Source of the DNA: Agarophyton chilense
Taxonomy: Eukaryota; Rhodophyta; Florideophyceae; Gracilariales; Gracilariaceae
Length of the DNA: 64,000 nucleotides
Direction of reading: 5' to 3'
NCBI GenBank assembly: GCA_030374765.1
Contig: JARGXX010000017.1
Location: 186,001-250,000 of the forward strand
Shown: positions 9,193 to 19,601 of the stretch, piece after piece
Layout: each line of letters opens with the position of its first letter
Numbering within the stretch: position 1 is the first letter of the stretch
Made by a program: the position numbers and the translations under genes
The notes under the pieces: generated by a model
Database searches by the model: none
What the model was told of the DNA's origin: nothing
The model's input: only the letters and a program-made list of their open reading frames with translations

Positions 9193-9498
9193 GTGCTGAT
9201 TAGAACACAGATTGTCGCACCGGACCAGATCCAACTTCAAATATTCGTGCGATTTTGGTGCTGGTTAGAGCATCTCTACCAGTTGGGTGTTCCAATCCAA
9301 AATCTGGCAGCGTGTGTCGTACTAACTGGTCGCCCCAATAGTCTAAAAATTTTCTTCAACACTTCTCTTCACCGCGAGCGTTGGAAGCACTACTTGAACG
9401 ATCCATATTTCCAATTCAAAGTTCCAAAGCCTCAAAGCACCTAAATAATGACTGGAAAGTACTTCTAGCCTCAAAACACGCGCCGCCCGAGAACAAGT

Positions 9499-10431
9499 TT
9501 GTACGACCTGCAACAATCTTCTAATAATTTCGGAAGGCGGTTCCACATGCCGCGATCAGTTTGTGAACATATTCTGTATGGTGTAGTGCAGAACAGTTAT
9601 TTTCGACGCCGGCTGAGACCAGATGCGACAGGTTGCATGGGTATGTCGCCACATATCAAAGTGATATGTGCCTTGAGACAAAGTGCGTACGATATACCGA
9701 GCGACATGGCAGAAGATATGTTCGACGTGTCCGAGATGGCCGCTGCCGACTGCCTGAAGCACTTTTGCACTGTAGTCCAATCTGCGTTCGGAGAAAAGTA
9801 TCTCCGTGATCCAAGTAGTGAGGACCTTCTCCGAGTTGAACGCCAATTTGTAGACATTGGTTTCGCCGGTTGTATAGAATGTTTGGACTGTGCCGCTTGG
9901 GTGTGGAAGAACTGCCCGAAAGAGAGACATGGTGTGGTGTTGGGGAAAGAAGGACGACCTGTGTTAAGGATGGAGATTATCTCAGATCTTGATTTGTGGA
10001 TATGGTCGTTTCAATTTGGACTGCTGGGTGGTTTCAATGATCTCAATGTGTTGGAAGTGAGCACCCACTTTGATAGAGTTCTATCTGGTATGTTTACGTC
10101 CGTGAAGCCGTATTATACAGTCGATAGGGCCCTTATCACGTGGTATTAGTATATCACCGACGACATCTACCCGACATGTAAAGTATTCATGCAGACTATT
10201 GGCATGTCGCTCACCAACAAGGAGAATTTGTACGCCAAACAGCAGGAAACTGTCCACAAATGTGTAGAGCCTCTTTTTGGAGTTCTGTATAGATGGTACT
10301 GCAGTCTGTTTGTCCCATACGAGAAGATTTCCGCCGTAAAGTCGCAAAAAATCGCCCTGACGACTGCTCTCATGCACAATATGAAAGTAGAAGTGAAGAA
10401 GGAATCGTACACAAGTGATAGTAGTGGATAA
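9499..10431 (+). pseudogene. PIF/Harbinger-type transposase (plant-transposon nuclease), one in-frame stop
   Basis: Cut-and-paste DDE transposase. Recognisable blocks in order: a F-x-x-R-F-x-M start; G-x-M-G-x-S-P with A-L-R-Q-x-A-Y; the first Asp in the C-L-D-C-A-A-W element followed by W-K-N-C-P; the second Asp in G-G-F-N-D-L-N-V-L; and the catalytic Glu in K-x-V-E-x-L-F-G-V-L. All three acidic positions are therefore still present. A single TAG at 10147-10149 interrupts the frame inside the block before D-x-I-Y-P. The same frame continues upstream to 9193 with two further stops and some N-terminal resemblance (H-R-E-R...Y-F), so the true start is probably near 9350. No terminal inverted repeats or 3-bp target duplications were resolved. 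A candidate Myb-like partner fragment lies at 5688-5900. Confidence 0.85.
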
Positions 10432-10832
10432 GTTTTGCGCTATCATGACGAGCAAGATGATAACAACGATATGGTTTTGGAGAAAGTGAATGAAAGCAGT
10501 GTACATGGTGGTCTGGATCGCGTTTACGTTGCAGACGACATAAAGCTCCCTGCTCTACACTGCATGCTGAAAGCGGCTCTGATTATTCATATTTGAAACG
10601 CGTTCGGTAACAAAATAGAAAAGTGTGAGTTGGCGCCGAAGGGGCGGCAACAACGGACTTTTCCTCATTAAACACTGGTTAATTATTGCGTGTCGCATAT
10701 ACTATAGCCTATTGTATTTCCCTCTAATGGGAACACAGCCTTTCTATCTATACAGCCTCCCAGCCCCCTGCTTCGCTTCCGTCCGGTCCTAGCTTTTGCT
10801 TTATATCCGAGCGCAAGCTGCGGAGAGTGTAG
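10432..10832. other. Junction region before copia gag
   Basis: No gene. By the arrangement of the split copia and gypsy elements, one inversion breakpoint should lie here or just left of it, because copia gag begins at 10833 with neither a start codon nor LTR and primer site upstream. Contains two pyrimidine-rich stretches (10741-10790). Confidence 0.4.
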
Positions 10833-11882
10833 GGAGCTGTAGGTGACCAAAAAGAGGAGCTGGGCCCCACTCGCAACTACGCTCCATGGTACCTCGCACC
10901 AGCAACATATGCCACCACGATTGGCGCTTCACCTGATCTCGCCGGAAACCGACCCCAACCGACGGACCCCGTAGCACTCGACGATTTCACGACCAAACAG
11001 TCCAAAACACCCTCAGCAATTCTATCCAGCGTCCTGTCCAAGATTCTAGGACTTATTCAATTACCCGAAGACAGTACCACCCCACACGACCTACTCAACA
11101 AAATTATAGCTCAAATCAACAAATCCACCAAGGAGGACCACAAATTTCTGATGACTGAGACGGAAAGTATCAACTATGACGCAGACGAGAAGATAGACGC
11201 CTACATTCAAGCCCACATCGACGTACGCCAGAAAATGATTGCAGCCAAATACCCGAGTATCGCAGACGAAGACACCACCATCGAATTCATGATCACAGGC
11301 ATACGTCGAGTCCCCACTCTCACCCACATCCTCGGACCACTTCTTATGTCTAAACCTCAAACAATCAACGAATTCACTAGAGCCTTCAAAGAACTATACT
11401 TCATATACCAACCCCTTCACAATACGACACCTATAACATCTACACCCTCGAGCTTTACCGGGGACTACGCATATAGAGGGAAGCAATTCGCACGACGCCC
11501 TTACCGTCCATACGGCAGAACACAGTATCCTCCCCGCCGCATGCCGCCAGGACAGACACCTTGCCGATTCCATATCTCCCTGGGAATTCCGTCAATTCAC
11601 ACCGATCAAGAATGCAACGATCGACGTCACCCCAAGTTTCAGAACATCAAACAACTAGCACACTACACCCAGATGCCTAATCCATATCCCCAATATACAC
11701 CACATATGAGGCATACACCCCCCCCTCCTATCATCCTCCATACAACCAAGCTGAGCAGCAAGCACCGCCCCCACTCCTGCAGGCCGATTTCATCTCAGAA
11801 GCCGATACCGAAACAAACGGTACGTTCATACTGGACAGCGGAGCGCTCCCTACACACATTCCTCGACCGACCCGTTTCATGA
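10833..11882 (+). pseudogene. Copia-type gag polyprotein (split copia element)
   Basis: A stop-free frame of 350 codons after the TAG at 10830, without an ATG before 11151. It reads as a UBN2-like Ty1/copia gag: an alternating helical region with M-I-A-A-K-Y-P...M-I-T-G-I-R-R-V-P and L-L-M-S-K-P-Q, then an Arg/Pro/Tyr-rich linker and a C-x2-H...H-x4-C remnant near 11561-11614 in place of a proper CCHC knuckle. Gag would package the element RNA in cytoplasmic virus-like particles. The lost start fits the inversion breakpoint inferred just upstream. Confidence 0.7.
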
Positions 11883-12463
11883 CACCAGTAGCTACGCAAA
11901 TGCTAACCACCACCGCCATCAACTCCCAGACTCCGTGCAACCACCATGGAACAATCAGCATAATTCCGACCAACAGTAAGAACACCATACAGTCTTATGC
12001 CGTATCAAACAGGCACGTGAAACACAACCTGTTCTCCATGAATGACCTTCCCAACAGATACGAACTAGTGGCATTCACAGCAGCGAAAGGATACGTAATC
12101 GATACACATAATCCAAACACACCAGTCATAGCCACGGAACCACGGAAACATGTTCGGCATAGTCTCGAAGCTTCCTTCATAAACGCACCCTCCGCATACC
12201 TTTCACGAACTATTCCAATCAAGCACAAACGACAAAGCCGACATAATAATAAGGCTAAATCCATGATCAAGAGGACATCCACCGGCAGTATCACCAGCAA
12301 AATCAAACCTCCTCCAGTCACAGCACGAGCTTCCCCACAAACTGGCTCCCACATGCTTAAATCCCTACGCAACCCAACAAGATCAAGACCGAAGACCACG
12401 GACAAAATGCTATTATACGACTGGCATATACGTCTCAACCACACCCACCCCAAGAAGCTATAA
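11780..12463 (+). pseudogene. Copia protease and gag-pre-integrase segment
   Basis: Frame 2 relative to gag. The aspartic protease signature F-I-L-D-S-G-A lies at 11825-11845 with active Asp at 11834, followed by the retroviral-protease-like N-R-H-V-K-H-N-L-F-S-M block. The segment ends with the gag-pre-integrase motif W-H-x-R-L-N-H near 12422-12442 and a TAA at 12461. The shift from gag (frame 0) to this frame could be a decay mutation, since most copia elements use one continuous frame. Confidence 0.75.
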
Positions 12464-13459
12464 TTTACCGCAAAACAAAGACTCATACCGGCATTACCTC
12501 CCACACTTTCACAAGACATCAAAATAAGCCGCAGTTCCTGTCATCATGCGCAGCTACACCCCACACCACACAAACCCACAACGCACCAATATCCCACCGG
12601 TGCATACATCAGTCCAGACACATGTGGCCCCATAAAAGCGACATCCACACATGGAAACAACCACATACTCCTGGTAATATGTGCAAAAAGCCGCTTCACG
12701 ATGGAACATTTCATCAAGGATCGCAAGGACATCCCTCGACACATTGATCAAAGCCTACACCACATACGAAACCATATGCAGCACCTCCTCATCTACTTCC
12801 GCAGCGATAACGCTAAGGAATATTTTTCCAACAAAATGCACGAAATATACAACAGACATGAAGTACAACACCACTCACGTACACCCCACCAACCTCAAGG
12901 AAACTCCATAGCAGAACGATTCAACCGGACACTCATGAACTCTATGACAGCAGTACTCGACACAGCTCAACTTGACAAACAGTACTGGGAAGATGCAGCC
13001 AGAGACATCGTATTCAAATACAACATCATGCACCATGCCAGCACAGAAACCTCGCCATTTCACATGTGGTACGGACACAAACCGTCAATCAACAAACTCT
13101 TAACTTTCGGGGAACTTGGCACCATCCCAGTTTATGCCCCAAAGAAAAAGCTCGAACCCCGAGCAGACCCAGCAAGATACATGTATCCCACCTCACTTCG
13201 CCACATAGTAGTCCTCAACCTGAGAACCAACCAATACCAACCCATTAGAGCTGCAGATATTCATCCCTATCACAAAGATACCGATCCAACAGCACGCACC
13301 ACAGCAACATTCAAGGCACGAGCTACATCCCGACAAACCATACCAACCACCATCCAAATTGATACACCCCCCCCCCCTTGCCAACATCTCTCAAGCTCGA
13401 CAGTACCCCGATGCGAAGCAATGGCAGAATTCACACGATGCAGAACTAACAAACATTGA
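12464..13459 (+). pseudogene. Copia integrase
   Basis: Continues the protease frame after one TAA and is then open for 332 codons. The DDE core is complete: Asp in the S-P-D-T-C-G-P block (about 12613-12633), Asp in F-R-S-D-N-A-K-E-Y (about 12796-12822), and Glu in N-S-I-A-E-R-F-N-R (about 12902-12928). The copia-type P-F-x-x-W-Y-G-H-K-P block follows at about 13052-13083. Downstream the frame is lost at a C-homopolymer (13367-13378) and the RT continues in another frame. Confidence 0.85.
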
Positions 13460-14197
13460 CCAACATCGCAGTATCGAGTGGTTACCTCCCGATTTCATCC
13501 CTCCGAAACAACAAACCATTCCGCTCATGATGCTATACCGATACAAGAGAGACGCAGATGGACAAATTACCCAACGCAAAGCAAGATGCAACATCCGAGG
13601 CGACCATATGAAACCAGGTATACACTACAATCCGCAACACATCACCAATTAAAAAGCAGATAGGACAACTCAAAGACTCCCCATCGCACTACATGCAACA
13701 CACACACTGCCACTGGAGCACTTCGATATCAAATCTACTTATTTACATGAACAATATCAATACGATCGTCCAGTATACGTACGCCAAATGCCCGACTTCG
13801 ACGGCACATTCAGACACGCAGGCAAATACGGGAAGTTAGTCGGAAACCTGTACGGCTCTCCACCCGCGGCCTATTACTACAACCATGGACTACAACAATT
13901 TCTCACACAACACAGCTTCACACCATCAGAGCACGATCCATGCCTCTATATCTGTCATAACAACAATGGATTCACGCTCTTCAGCACCACGACAGACGAG
14001 TTCTTAGTACTCTAATCCGACAAGCAACATATCGACAACCTTCAACCTGAACTACTCAAGAAGTACAAATTGAAACGACTGGGCACGCCCACACGACTCC
14101 TTAATTGGACATTAACTCATCACCATGACAGAAGCGTACACGCAGCTCAACCAAACGCCATTAATGCCATCCTAGAGCAAACAAACATGCACAACTG
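13359..14197 (+). pseudogene. Copia reverse transcriptase, 5' part, with T-x-D-E catalytic box
   Basis: Reads through TAA at 13650 and 14013. Blocks: W-x-x-S-H-D-A-E-L, a short K-A-R-x-N-I-R-G-D, the first catalytic Asp in H-F-D-I-K-S-T-Y-L-H (about 13723-13752), V-Y-V-R-Q-M-P-D-F, and Y-G-S-P-P-A-A-Y. Where copia RTs have Y-V-D-D this copy has T-T-D-E followed by F-L-V-L (about 13992-14012). The minus-strand copia copy has T-I-D-E-F-L-V-L at the same place. The frame is cut at 14197 by a solo LTR and resumes at 14766. Confidence 0.85.
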
Positions 14198-14760
14198 TGT
14201 AGTATAGTGGATCAGAGCGGGTTGTCAGGTAAGAAGGGCGTGGTCAGGAATGATTGCAAGTGGCCTGGTTGCACACGTGTGCGAAGATGGCACGCCGGAC
14301 GGACATGTACAATAGGTTTCCACCCAGCATAGTTGTAGATTGTTGGCGCACCCCACCCCGTGATATTTTCGCCACGTGGGTGCAGGCGCCACTACGGACT
14401 GTAATGCGGGTTGCAGCACGGAGGTGCACACTACTTATGCACCTCCGCTCCCCGCCACCCTCCAAACAGTAAAGGGTAAGCACCACCGTCCCAATCTAAG
14501 TATCGTTTCTATAGCAGACATGAAGCGTTACTCCGTACGTGATATCTACATGTGTACAAGCCGTTCGGACTCTTCGCGCGTAACTCGATCGCGCCTGACG
14601 TTCCCAACCGCTCAGTCTCCCTACGACCGCCCGGTGCTGGCGCTCGTCTCCACGCGTCACCATTCCCCGACCGGCCTCGTGGGACACGCACGACCCGCTT
14701 ACGGACCCTGCACGGGTCGGGCCTCTAGGAAACTTACACGCCTTTCGGCGCTATCTCACA
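14198..14760. mobile_element. Solo LTR, 563 bp, inserted into copia RT
   Basis: Begins TGTAGTATAG and ends TATCTCACA, flanked by the 5-bp direct repeat AACTG at 14193-14197 and 14761-14765. Removing the insert and one AACTG rejoins the RT reading frame at the same residue where the minus-strand copia copy is continuous. The family is unknown: it does not resemble the 86-bp copia LTRs or the chromovirus arms. It contains a perfect 10-bp inverted repeat (14419-14428 with 14438-14447, 9-base loop). This is the youngest event datable in the nest, since it lies inside the copia that lies inside the gypsy. Confidence 0.9.
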
Positions 14761-14765
14761 AACTG

Positions 14766-15490
14766 GAACCCTACCCTCACACCATACTCCACCCTCAAGC
14801 ACCTGGATCAACAGGCTCGTCCTCCAGCATTATCATCACCAGAAGCCACCAAATATCGTCAACTACTGGGTGATATTAGATACATCACTGACAGTACACG
14901 TCCCAACATCATGTACGTCACCAACAGATTAGTCCAACACATGAGTAATCGCCAGCAGCATCACAAGCAAGCACTCAAAACCTTGCCAAAATATCTAAAG
15001 GGCACACGCACACATGGACTACTGTTCAAACCAAAAATCAATACACCAGACAATGACAACAGCACACTCTCCGTGTAAAGCGATGCTGATTTCGCGAACG
15101 CACAAAATCGCAAATCAGTAAACGGGAACTTTCACTGCTTCAACCACACACCGATTTCCTGGCTATCGAAAAAGAAAACCATCGTAGCTCTCTCTACCAC
15201 AGAGGCAGAACACGTATCGGCAACTCATGCAACGCAACACACACGATGGCTCAAAAACTCCTCTCATCCACAACCATTCAATCTCCCCAAATCACACCAC
15301 ATTATATCGACAAACTATCAGCCATAATGATAGCCGGAAAACAATCACACACGAAACGTCGGAAGTACATCTACATCCGACACCATTATTTGTAACATCA
15401 GGTCAGCGACCAAAACATCACCCTACACCGCACTCCCACTCAGAACATGCTAGCCGACATATTCAGCTAACCAATGCATCGAGATCGATA
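14766..15490 (+). pseudogene. Copia RT C-terminus and RNase H
   Basis: Resumes the RT at T-P-Y-S-T-L-K-H-L. Then come Y-R-x-L-L-G-D-I-R-Y, R-P-N-I-M-Y-V-T-N-R-L, Y-L-K-G-T-x-x-H-G-L, and the RNase H blocks S-D-A-D-F-A, R-K-S-V-N-G-N, P-I-S-W-x-S-K-K-K and V-A-L-S-T-T-E-A-E. A TAA before the S-D-A-D block (15076-15078) and later frame loss after about 15240 make it non-functional. RNase H would remove the RNA template during reverse transcription. Confidence 0.85.
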
Positions 15491-15603
15491 TAAAACCATC
15501 AGGACGCGACTGCAAGTGCTCCCTCTCCCTACTTCACACAAAGCAGCAACCGGGAACTGTCAAACACCAACATCATGAACTTTTCTGCTTCGTGCTTTTT
15601 AAA

Positions 15604-15689
15604 ATCAAACATTACAGTACAAACAGCGGACATAAAAGCACGACGACGAGATGAACGAAATAAAGGTCAGCTAGAGTCTTCCTCTCACA
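15604..15689 (+). repeat. Copia LTR, 86 bp (3' LTR of the split copia element)
   Basis: Plus-strand copy of the LTR seen inverted at 6498-6583, about 90 percent alike by eye. Ends CTCTCACA; the first two bases have decayed from TG to AA. Flanked on the right by CTCTG (15690-15694), the reverse complement of CAGAG at 6584-6588. Confidence 0.85.
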
Positions 15690-16555
15690 CTCTGAATAAG
15701 TTCAGGTACGACTCGTAGGCCATTTGCCGCTCTTCGAAACATTTTTCCTTCCCAGACCAGGATTTGTTTTGCATTTCGTTTAACAGTTTGAGTAACAGAG
15801 GTATCAAGTTCATTCAACGGCAACATACAAATGTAGAGAGAAATGTTCGAATACAACGGTTCAAGTCCAGAATACTAGTCGACGTTTGCAGTGAGACAAA
15901 CCAGGTTTCTTTCGTTTTCGTGTGACCTGATCTGTTCTCCATGTTCAATTTTTGAAAGATAGTCTGCTGCAACATTTTCATTTCTAGCCCGATAAACTAT
16001 CTCGAAGTCATACTCTGCGAAAAAGGTAAGCCATCGAGCTATACGCCCCTGTATGTCACGCTTCTGGAAAGCATAGTGAAAGACTGTATGATGGGTAACA
16101 ACTTTGAAAAGGATGGATGACGGCAGATACACCCTGAAATTCTTCAGAACAAATATGACTGCTAAAGCTTCTCGTTCAGAAGCAGAATAATTCCTTTCCG
16201 CTACTGTCAGCGTACGACTAGCCAGTTGAAATGGATGGATCTTACCATCTTTTTTTTCTGCAACAATACGACCCCCAACAAGAACTGAAAGCATCTGTTT
16301 ACACAACGAAAGATTTCTCAACTTCTGGAAATGATAAAACTGGTGGTTTTGTTAGCCTCTCTTCCAACTCATGGAAGGCGTTCAGCATATCATTTGTCAA
16401 TGTCATATTCTTGTTTCCGGATGTCACACTGTGAAGCACAGCTAAAGTCTCTGCTAGATTTTTGATAAAACGACGATAGTACCCAGCTAGACCAAGAAAT
16501 GCCCTGAGTTCAGTGGTCGATTGGGGCATTTATCTTTGAGTCGCACTCCTCATGA
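15690..16555 (-). pseudogene. Ty3/gypsy RT connection and RNase H, first half of the split element
   Basis: Minus-strand reading from right to left. The thumb/connection block T-T-E-L-R-A-F-L-G-L-A-G-Y-Y-R-R-F-I (about 16526-16470), then the RNase H: Y-S-A-S-E-R-E-A-L-A-V-I-F-V-L (16190-16145), T-H-H-T-V-F, R-W-L-T-F-F-A-E-Y-D-F-E-I-V-Y, and N-V-A-A-D-Y-L-S-K near 15980-15950. A pre-integrase segment with R-R-A-A-N-G-L-R-V-V-P-E-L-I-Q runs to the CAGAG target copy. Stops separate the pieces at 16299 and 15875. The continuation is the integrase at 6584-7617. RT catalytic blocks are missing because the copy is truncated near 16555. Confidence 0.85.
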
Positions 16556-16865
16556 CACGGTTAAAGTGAAAGATTGCATCAAGCGAATGCAATTTTCCAT
16601 GAGGAACCAGGATTTTACTTGAGAGGAACCCATATCGGGGTTATCATTATGACTTCGTGTGTGGCAGAAGCCGATATAGTCGCAATGAATGAAAATCAGG
16701 CCTAACTTTCTTTGCCGTACTTTTTACGTGGCCTCGCCGAAAATCATTACAACAAAGAAAGGGGTTCATCACCTTTCTCTGAAGGAGAAATTACCTTCTG
16801 ATCCGAAGTGTTACTGTATCTCCTGAGATATTGTACAAAGAATCACACGATTTACTCGTCCACCA
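16556..16865. other. Decayed retroelement-like sequence
   Basis: No readable domain. Lies between the truncated gypsy RT and a chromovirus-like gag fragment. Confidence 0.4.
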
Positions 16866-16869
16866 TCGT

Positions 16870-17465
16870 TCTTCGCGATACTCTTCAAAAATCTGGAGAA
16901 AAGGAACCGGAGTTCTCGTTACGCCTGAACAAGGCTTTCTACAAGTTTAGTGATCTCTACTCTGCAGGAGAATGATACAGGATGTACATCGATGGCCTGG
17001 AACCTGCTATCCAGATATTGGTGACACTTCACAGTGAAGACCAGGGAAGGACAACCTATCTGGTGTTGGTACAACACGCGAAAGCGGAAGTTGGTGCTCT
17101 TAACCCATTAACCCCGCACGACTAACGTTAAAGTTATCTAATCAAATTGGTTGACGACCGAAACGAAATCTCAATCATTATGGATAGCAGCCAACGGACA
17201 GCCTCAGAGAGATTAAAAATACACACCTGGCTCATTACTATATTATGGCCCAAACTGCCCTGCTTTATTTCGTCTTCGCCCGTGTTCATTGACTGCGAGT
17301 ACCGTACGCGAATACGAAACTCTGCCAAATTTGTCCGGGATGGAGTTATGCTCGCGCAGCGGTGAAGTACACCGAACCTCGTCCGGCTTTCATTCCGTCC
17401 CAGCCAGAACTCTATTATCACATGTGCTATAAACATGGTCATGATTCATTGACTTCTTTCTTCAG
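16870..17465 (+). pseudogene. Chromovirus-like gag fragment
   Basis: One frame gives E-F-S-L-R-L-N-K...Y-R-M-Y-I-D-G-L-E-P-A-I (stop TGA inside) followed by L-V-L-V-Q-H-A-K-A-E, which aligns with the gag of the plus-strand chromovirus (E-Y-S-L-K-I-N...F-I-D-G-L-D-P-N-I, then L-V-Q-F-A-Q-A-E). Near 17395-17450 a degenerate knuckle C-Y-K-H-G-H-D remains. It is therefore a third relative of that family, truncated and non-functional. Confidence 0.65.
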
Positions 17466-18601
17466 TTTGAAGAAAAAAAGCCCATCTCAATGCCCATCAT
17501 GAGGCTCTCATTCTGGAGTAAAATCTACCCGTTTCTATAACTTCAAACTGGCGCGCGAAAAAGTATTTTCTCGGAATCTTCCAACTACCAAACCGCATAA
17601 AGCTTCACTTTGCTTCGCAGGGCATTGATCCTATTCAATCCCGGCAAACAACCCTAATACTGCGATGCTACTGGTTGGTACGGATTCTACGAACCTGTCC
17701 CATGCGGAAGAATATCGGAAAAACATTGTAGAGGGAACCTCTCCTACGAGAGAATCGTTCTCAACATCTAGTTTATCAACGCTGGATGCGTTTCCGCCCC
17801 GCTCCCCTGTCACCATCTTTAAAAGCAAAGAAGAATTCCTAGAAATGGAAATTAAACAATTCGGTGTTTTGCATTGCCCGTAGAACCGCATTTGTAACAA
17901 CCAGTCCTCGTACAAAATTATGGTCAAGCCCAAGCGAAACTAAAGCGATTTCTATGACCAAGGCGTTTCTATCCAGATCGTGGTGCGCATCCTAAATATC
18001 TTGGATACAGAGGCTGGCCCGAACTTCATCTTGGAAGACTTTTTACAGCCACAAGTGTGTGCTCGAATACGCCATAGTGCGATCACGGATTACACAACAA
18101 TCTGCTAAAGACTGTTGGTATAATCGCCCTAGTCTTCTGGCTAAGATCTTTCCTGGTGAAGCTTAAATTTCATTTTATGCAGATTACTGACCATCCCAGC
18201 TAAATGGTGTTGTGACTTCTGCGACAGATTCATAGATACTATTAGGACCCGCTTGAAGCATGTCGATACTGACACTTGTTCACCAATCCCCATCGTCCAC
18301 CGTCCACTAAAGCGGGCTTCAAAGAAGAATTTAACGCTTCCTGCTTCGTACAAACTGCCATCGCTTCACGGGCATAAGTGAAACTCCGCGTCGTCGCTTC
18401 TATCCCAATCCCAGCCAAATCCCAAATATTTGTGAGTGTAACCACCTATGAACACGGTCTTTTGGCGGTGGAAACCTTATTACTTCTCTATAAAAGTTCT
18501 TCCCTCGCCTTAGCTAATTAAACAGTTCATATAGAACCTGATAGGTATTTCTTTCAAACTTTTCCTCAAAACCCCACATTCTGGTGAAAACCCAAGTGAT
18601 T
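17466..18601. other. Gene-free stretch between retroelement fragments
   Basis: Short frames on both strands (for example 17665-17883) show no recognisable domain. Probably decayed internal retrotransposon sequence. Confidence 0.4.
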
Positions 18602-19179
18602 GACACCTGCGACAGCGTTCAGAATGCCGATGGGTCGCTTGCGGCGAAGGAAAAGGGGTGGTAGAGCTACAACACCAGCGAGCTGGAAGTGGGGTGTAAG
18701 GCCACTACTCGCCAGCTAGAGTGAACAGTGCAACTGTAAAACGTTGATGGAACGTAGGTACGAGACGGCTCGTGAAGTGGTTGGGGGCTGACTATCTATT
18801 ATAGCTCGTCCGGATCTCCGGTTAAGGAATCCTAAGCGAGGAACAGAATAGTCATGATGCCCATGTTGTCTCCTTTACTTGGAGTCGGCGCTCACCTCTG
18901 GTACACTATATACTGTGTGCCAGGGTGAGTGCCCAAATAAATATATGAATAATACCCAGTGGTCAGCCACTTAGCCAAACCACTGTATGGGTATGGTCCC
19001 TAATGGACGTCTAGCTACAAACGGTAGTAAAACCAGCCACGTGGATGGCCACTACATGCGCCGTTGCAAACCACTCCACTCGTGATGCCATGTGTCCCAC
19101 TGAGACATTCTGCCTCTAGGCATCCTACGCGGTGTGCCGTTTCATATCACTAGTTTGATGACATCACTCACTTATGAGT
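18602..19179 (-). repeat. LTR/3'-UTR-like arm, left (inverted pair)
   Basis: Diverged inverted copy of 19602-20132. Landmarks shared in order: GACACC...GCGACAG, GCTTGCGGC, GGTGTGGTAGAGC-like, CGGATCTCCGGT-AAGGAATCCT, GTCTCCTT-ACTT-GGAGTCGGCGCTC, CCACGTGG, ATGCGCCGTTG, and the TAAGTGAG-type junction with the gag stop. Its orientation follows the minus-strand gag fragment beside it. Confidence 0.75.
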
Positions 19180-19557
19180 TCCAAGCGCGACTTCGCGAAA
19201 AACCATCCCATCGGATTCCCCGACATAGTAGAATACGACACTCCCTTCTGGAGGTGCTAAATTTGCAACAACATCTCCCGCATTCGGGTGAACGTTAACG
19301 GACGGGCTAGATAACCCATGTGATTCCTCCACCACAGAAGGTGTAATTCCCACAGTTGCTGGGGCAAACAAAAACTTCGCCCAAAGATATGGAACATCCG
19401 GCACTCGGGATTTCTCCTCAGAGGTTAACAGTTCGTAATTACCGATTACTCGGGCAATCTCCTTCAATGTGAGCATACAGTCAGGTGAAGTGTGTCCCGG
19501 TTTGTAGCACAGGCGGCATATCAGCAATCTGCCTGTGCTGTGTGTAGTATTCTGCAT
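19168..19557 (-). pseudogene. Gag C-terminal fragment with CCHC zinc knuckle
   Basis: A 129-codon frame with C-R-L-C-Y-K-P-G-H-T-S-P-D-C, a perfect C-x2-C-x4-H-x4-C knuckle at about residues 17-30, then L-K-E-I-A-R-V-I-G-N-Y-E-L-L-T-S-E-E-K. The plus-strand chromovirus gag has the same layout (knuckle, then D-L-V-R-V-L-T-N-Y-E-T-L-S-E-E-E). The stop codon is followed by GTGAG, as in that gag. No protease or pol follows; the frame runs straight into the left arm. Confidence 0.75.
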
Positions 19558-19601
19558 TGTCGGAATGCCGATGGAAAAATTTTTTGGCTCGTTATGATGA
19601 T

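Noticed and set aside
9193-9444. Separate gene upstream of the Harbinger transposase
   Set aside because: Same frame as the transposase and some N-terminal resemblance, so it is more likely the transposase's own broken start.
14254-14873. ORFs within 14.2-14.9 kb as a possible captured gene in copia
   Set aside because: The segment is bounded by TG...CA and a 5-bp target duplication, so it is a solo LTR; the frames are chance.
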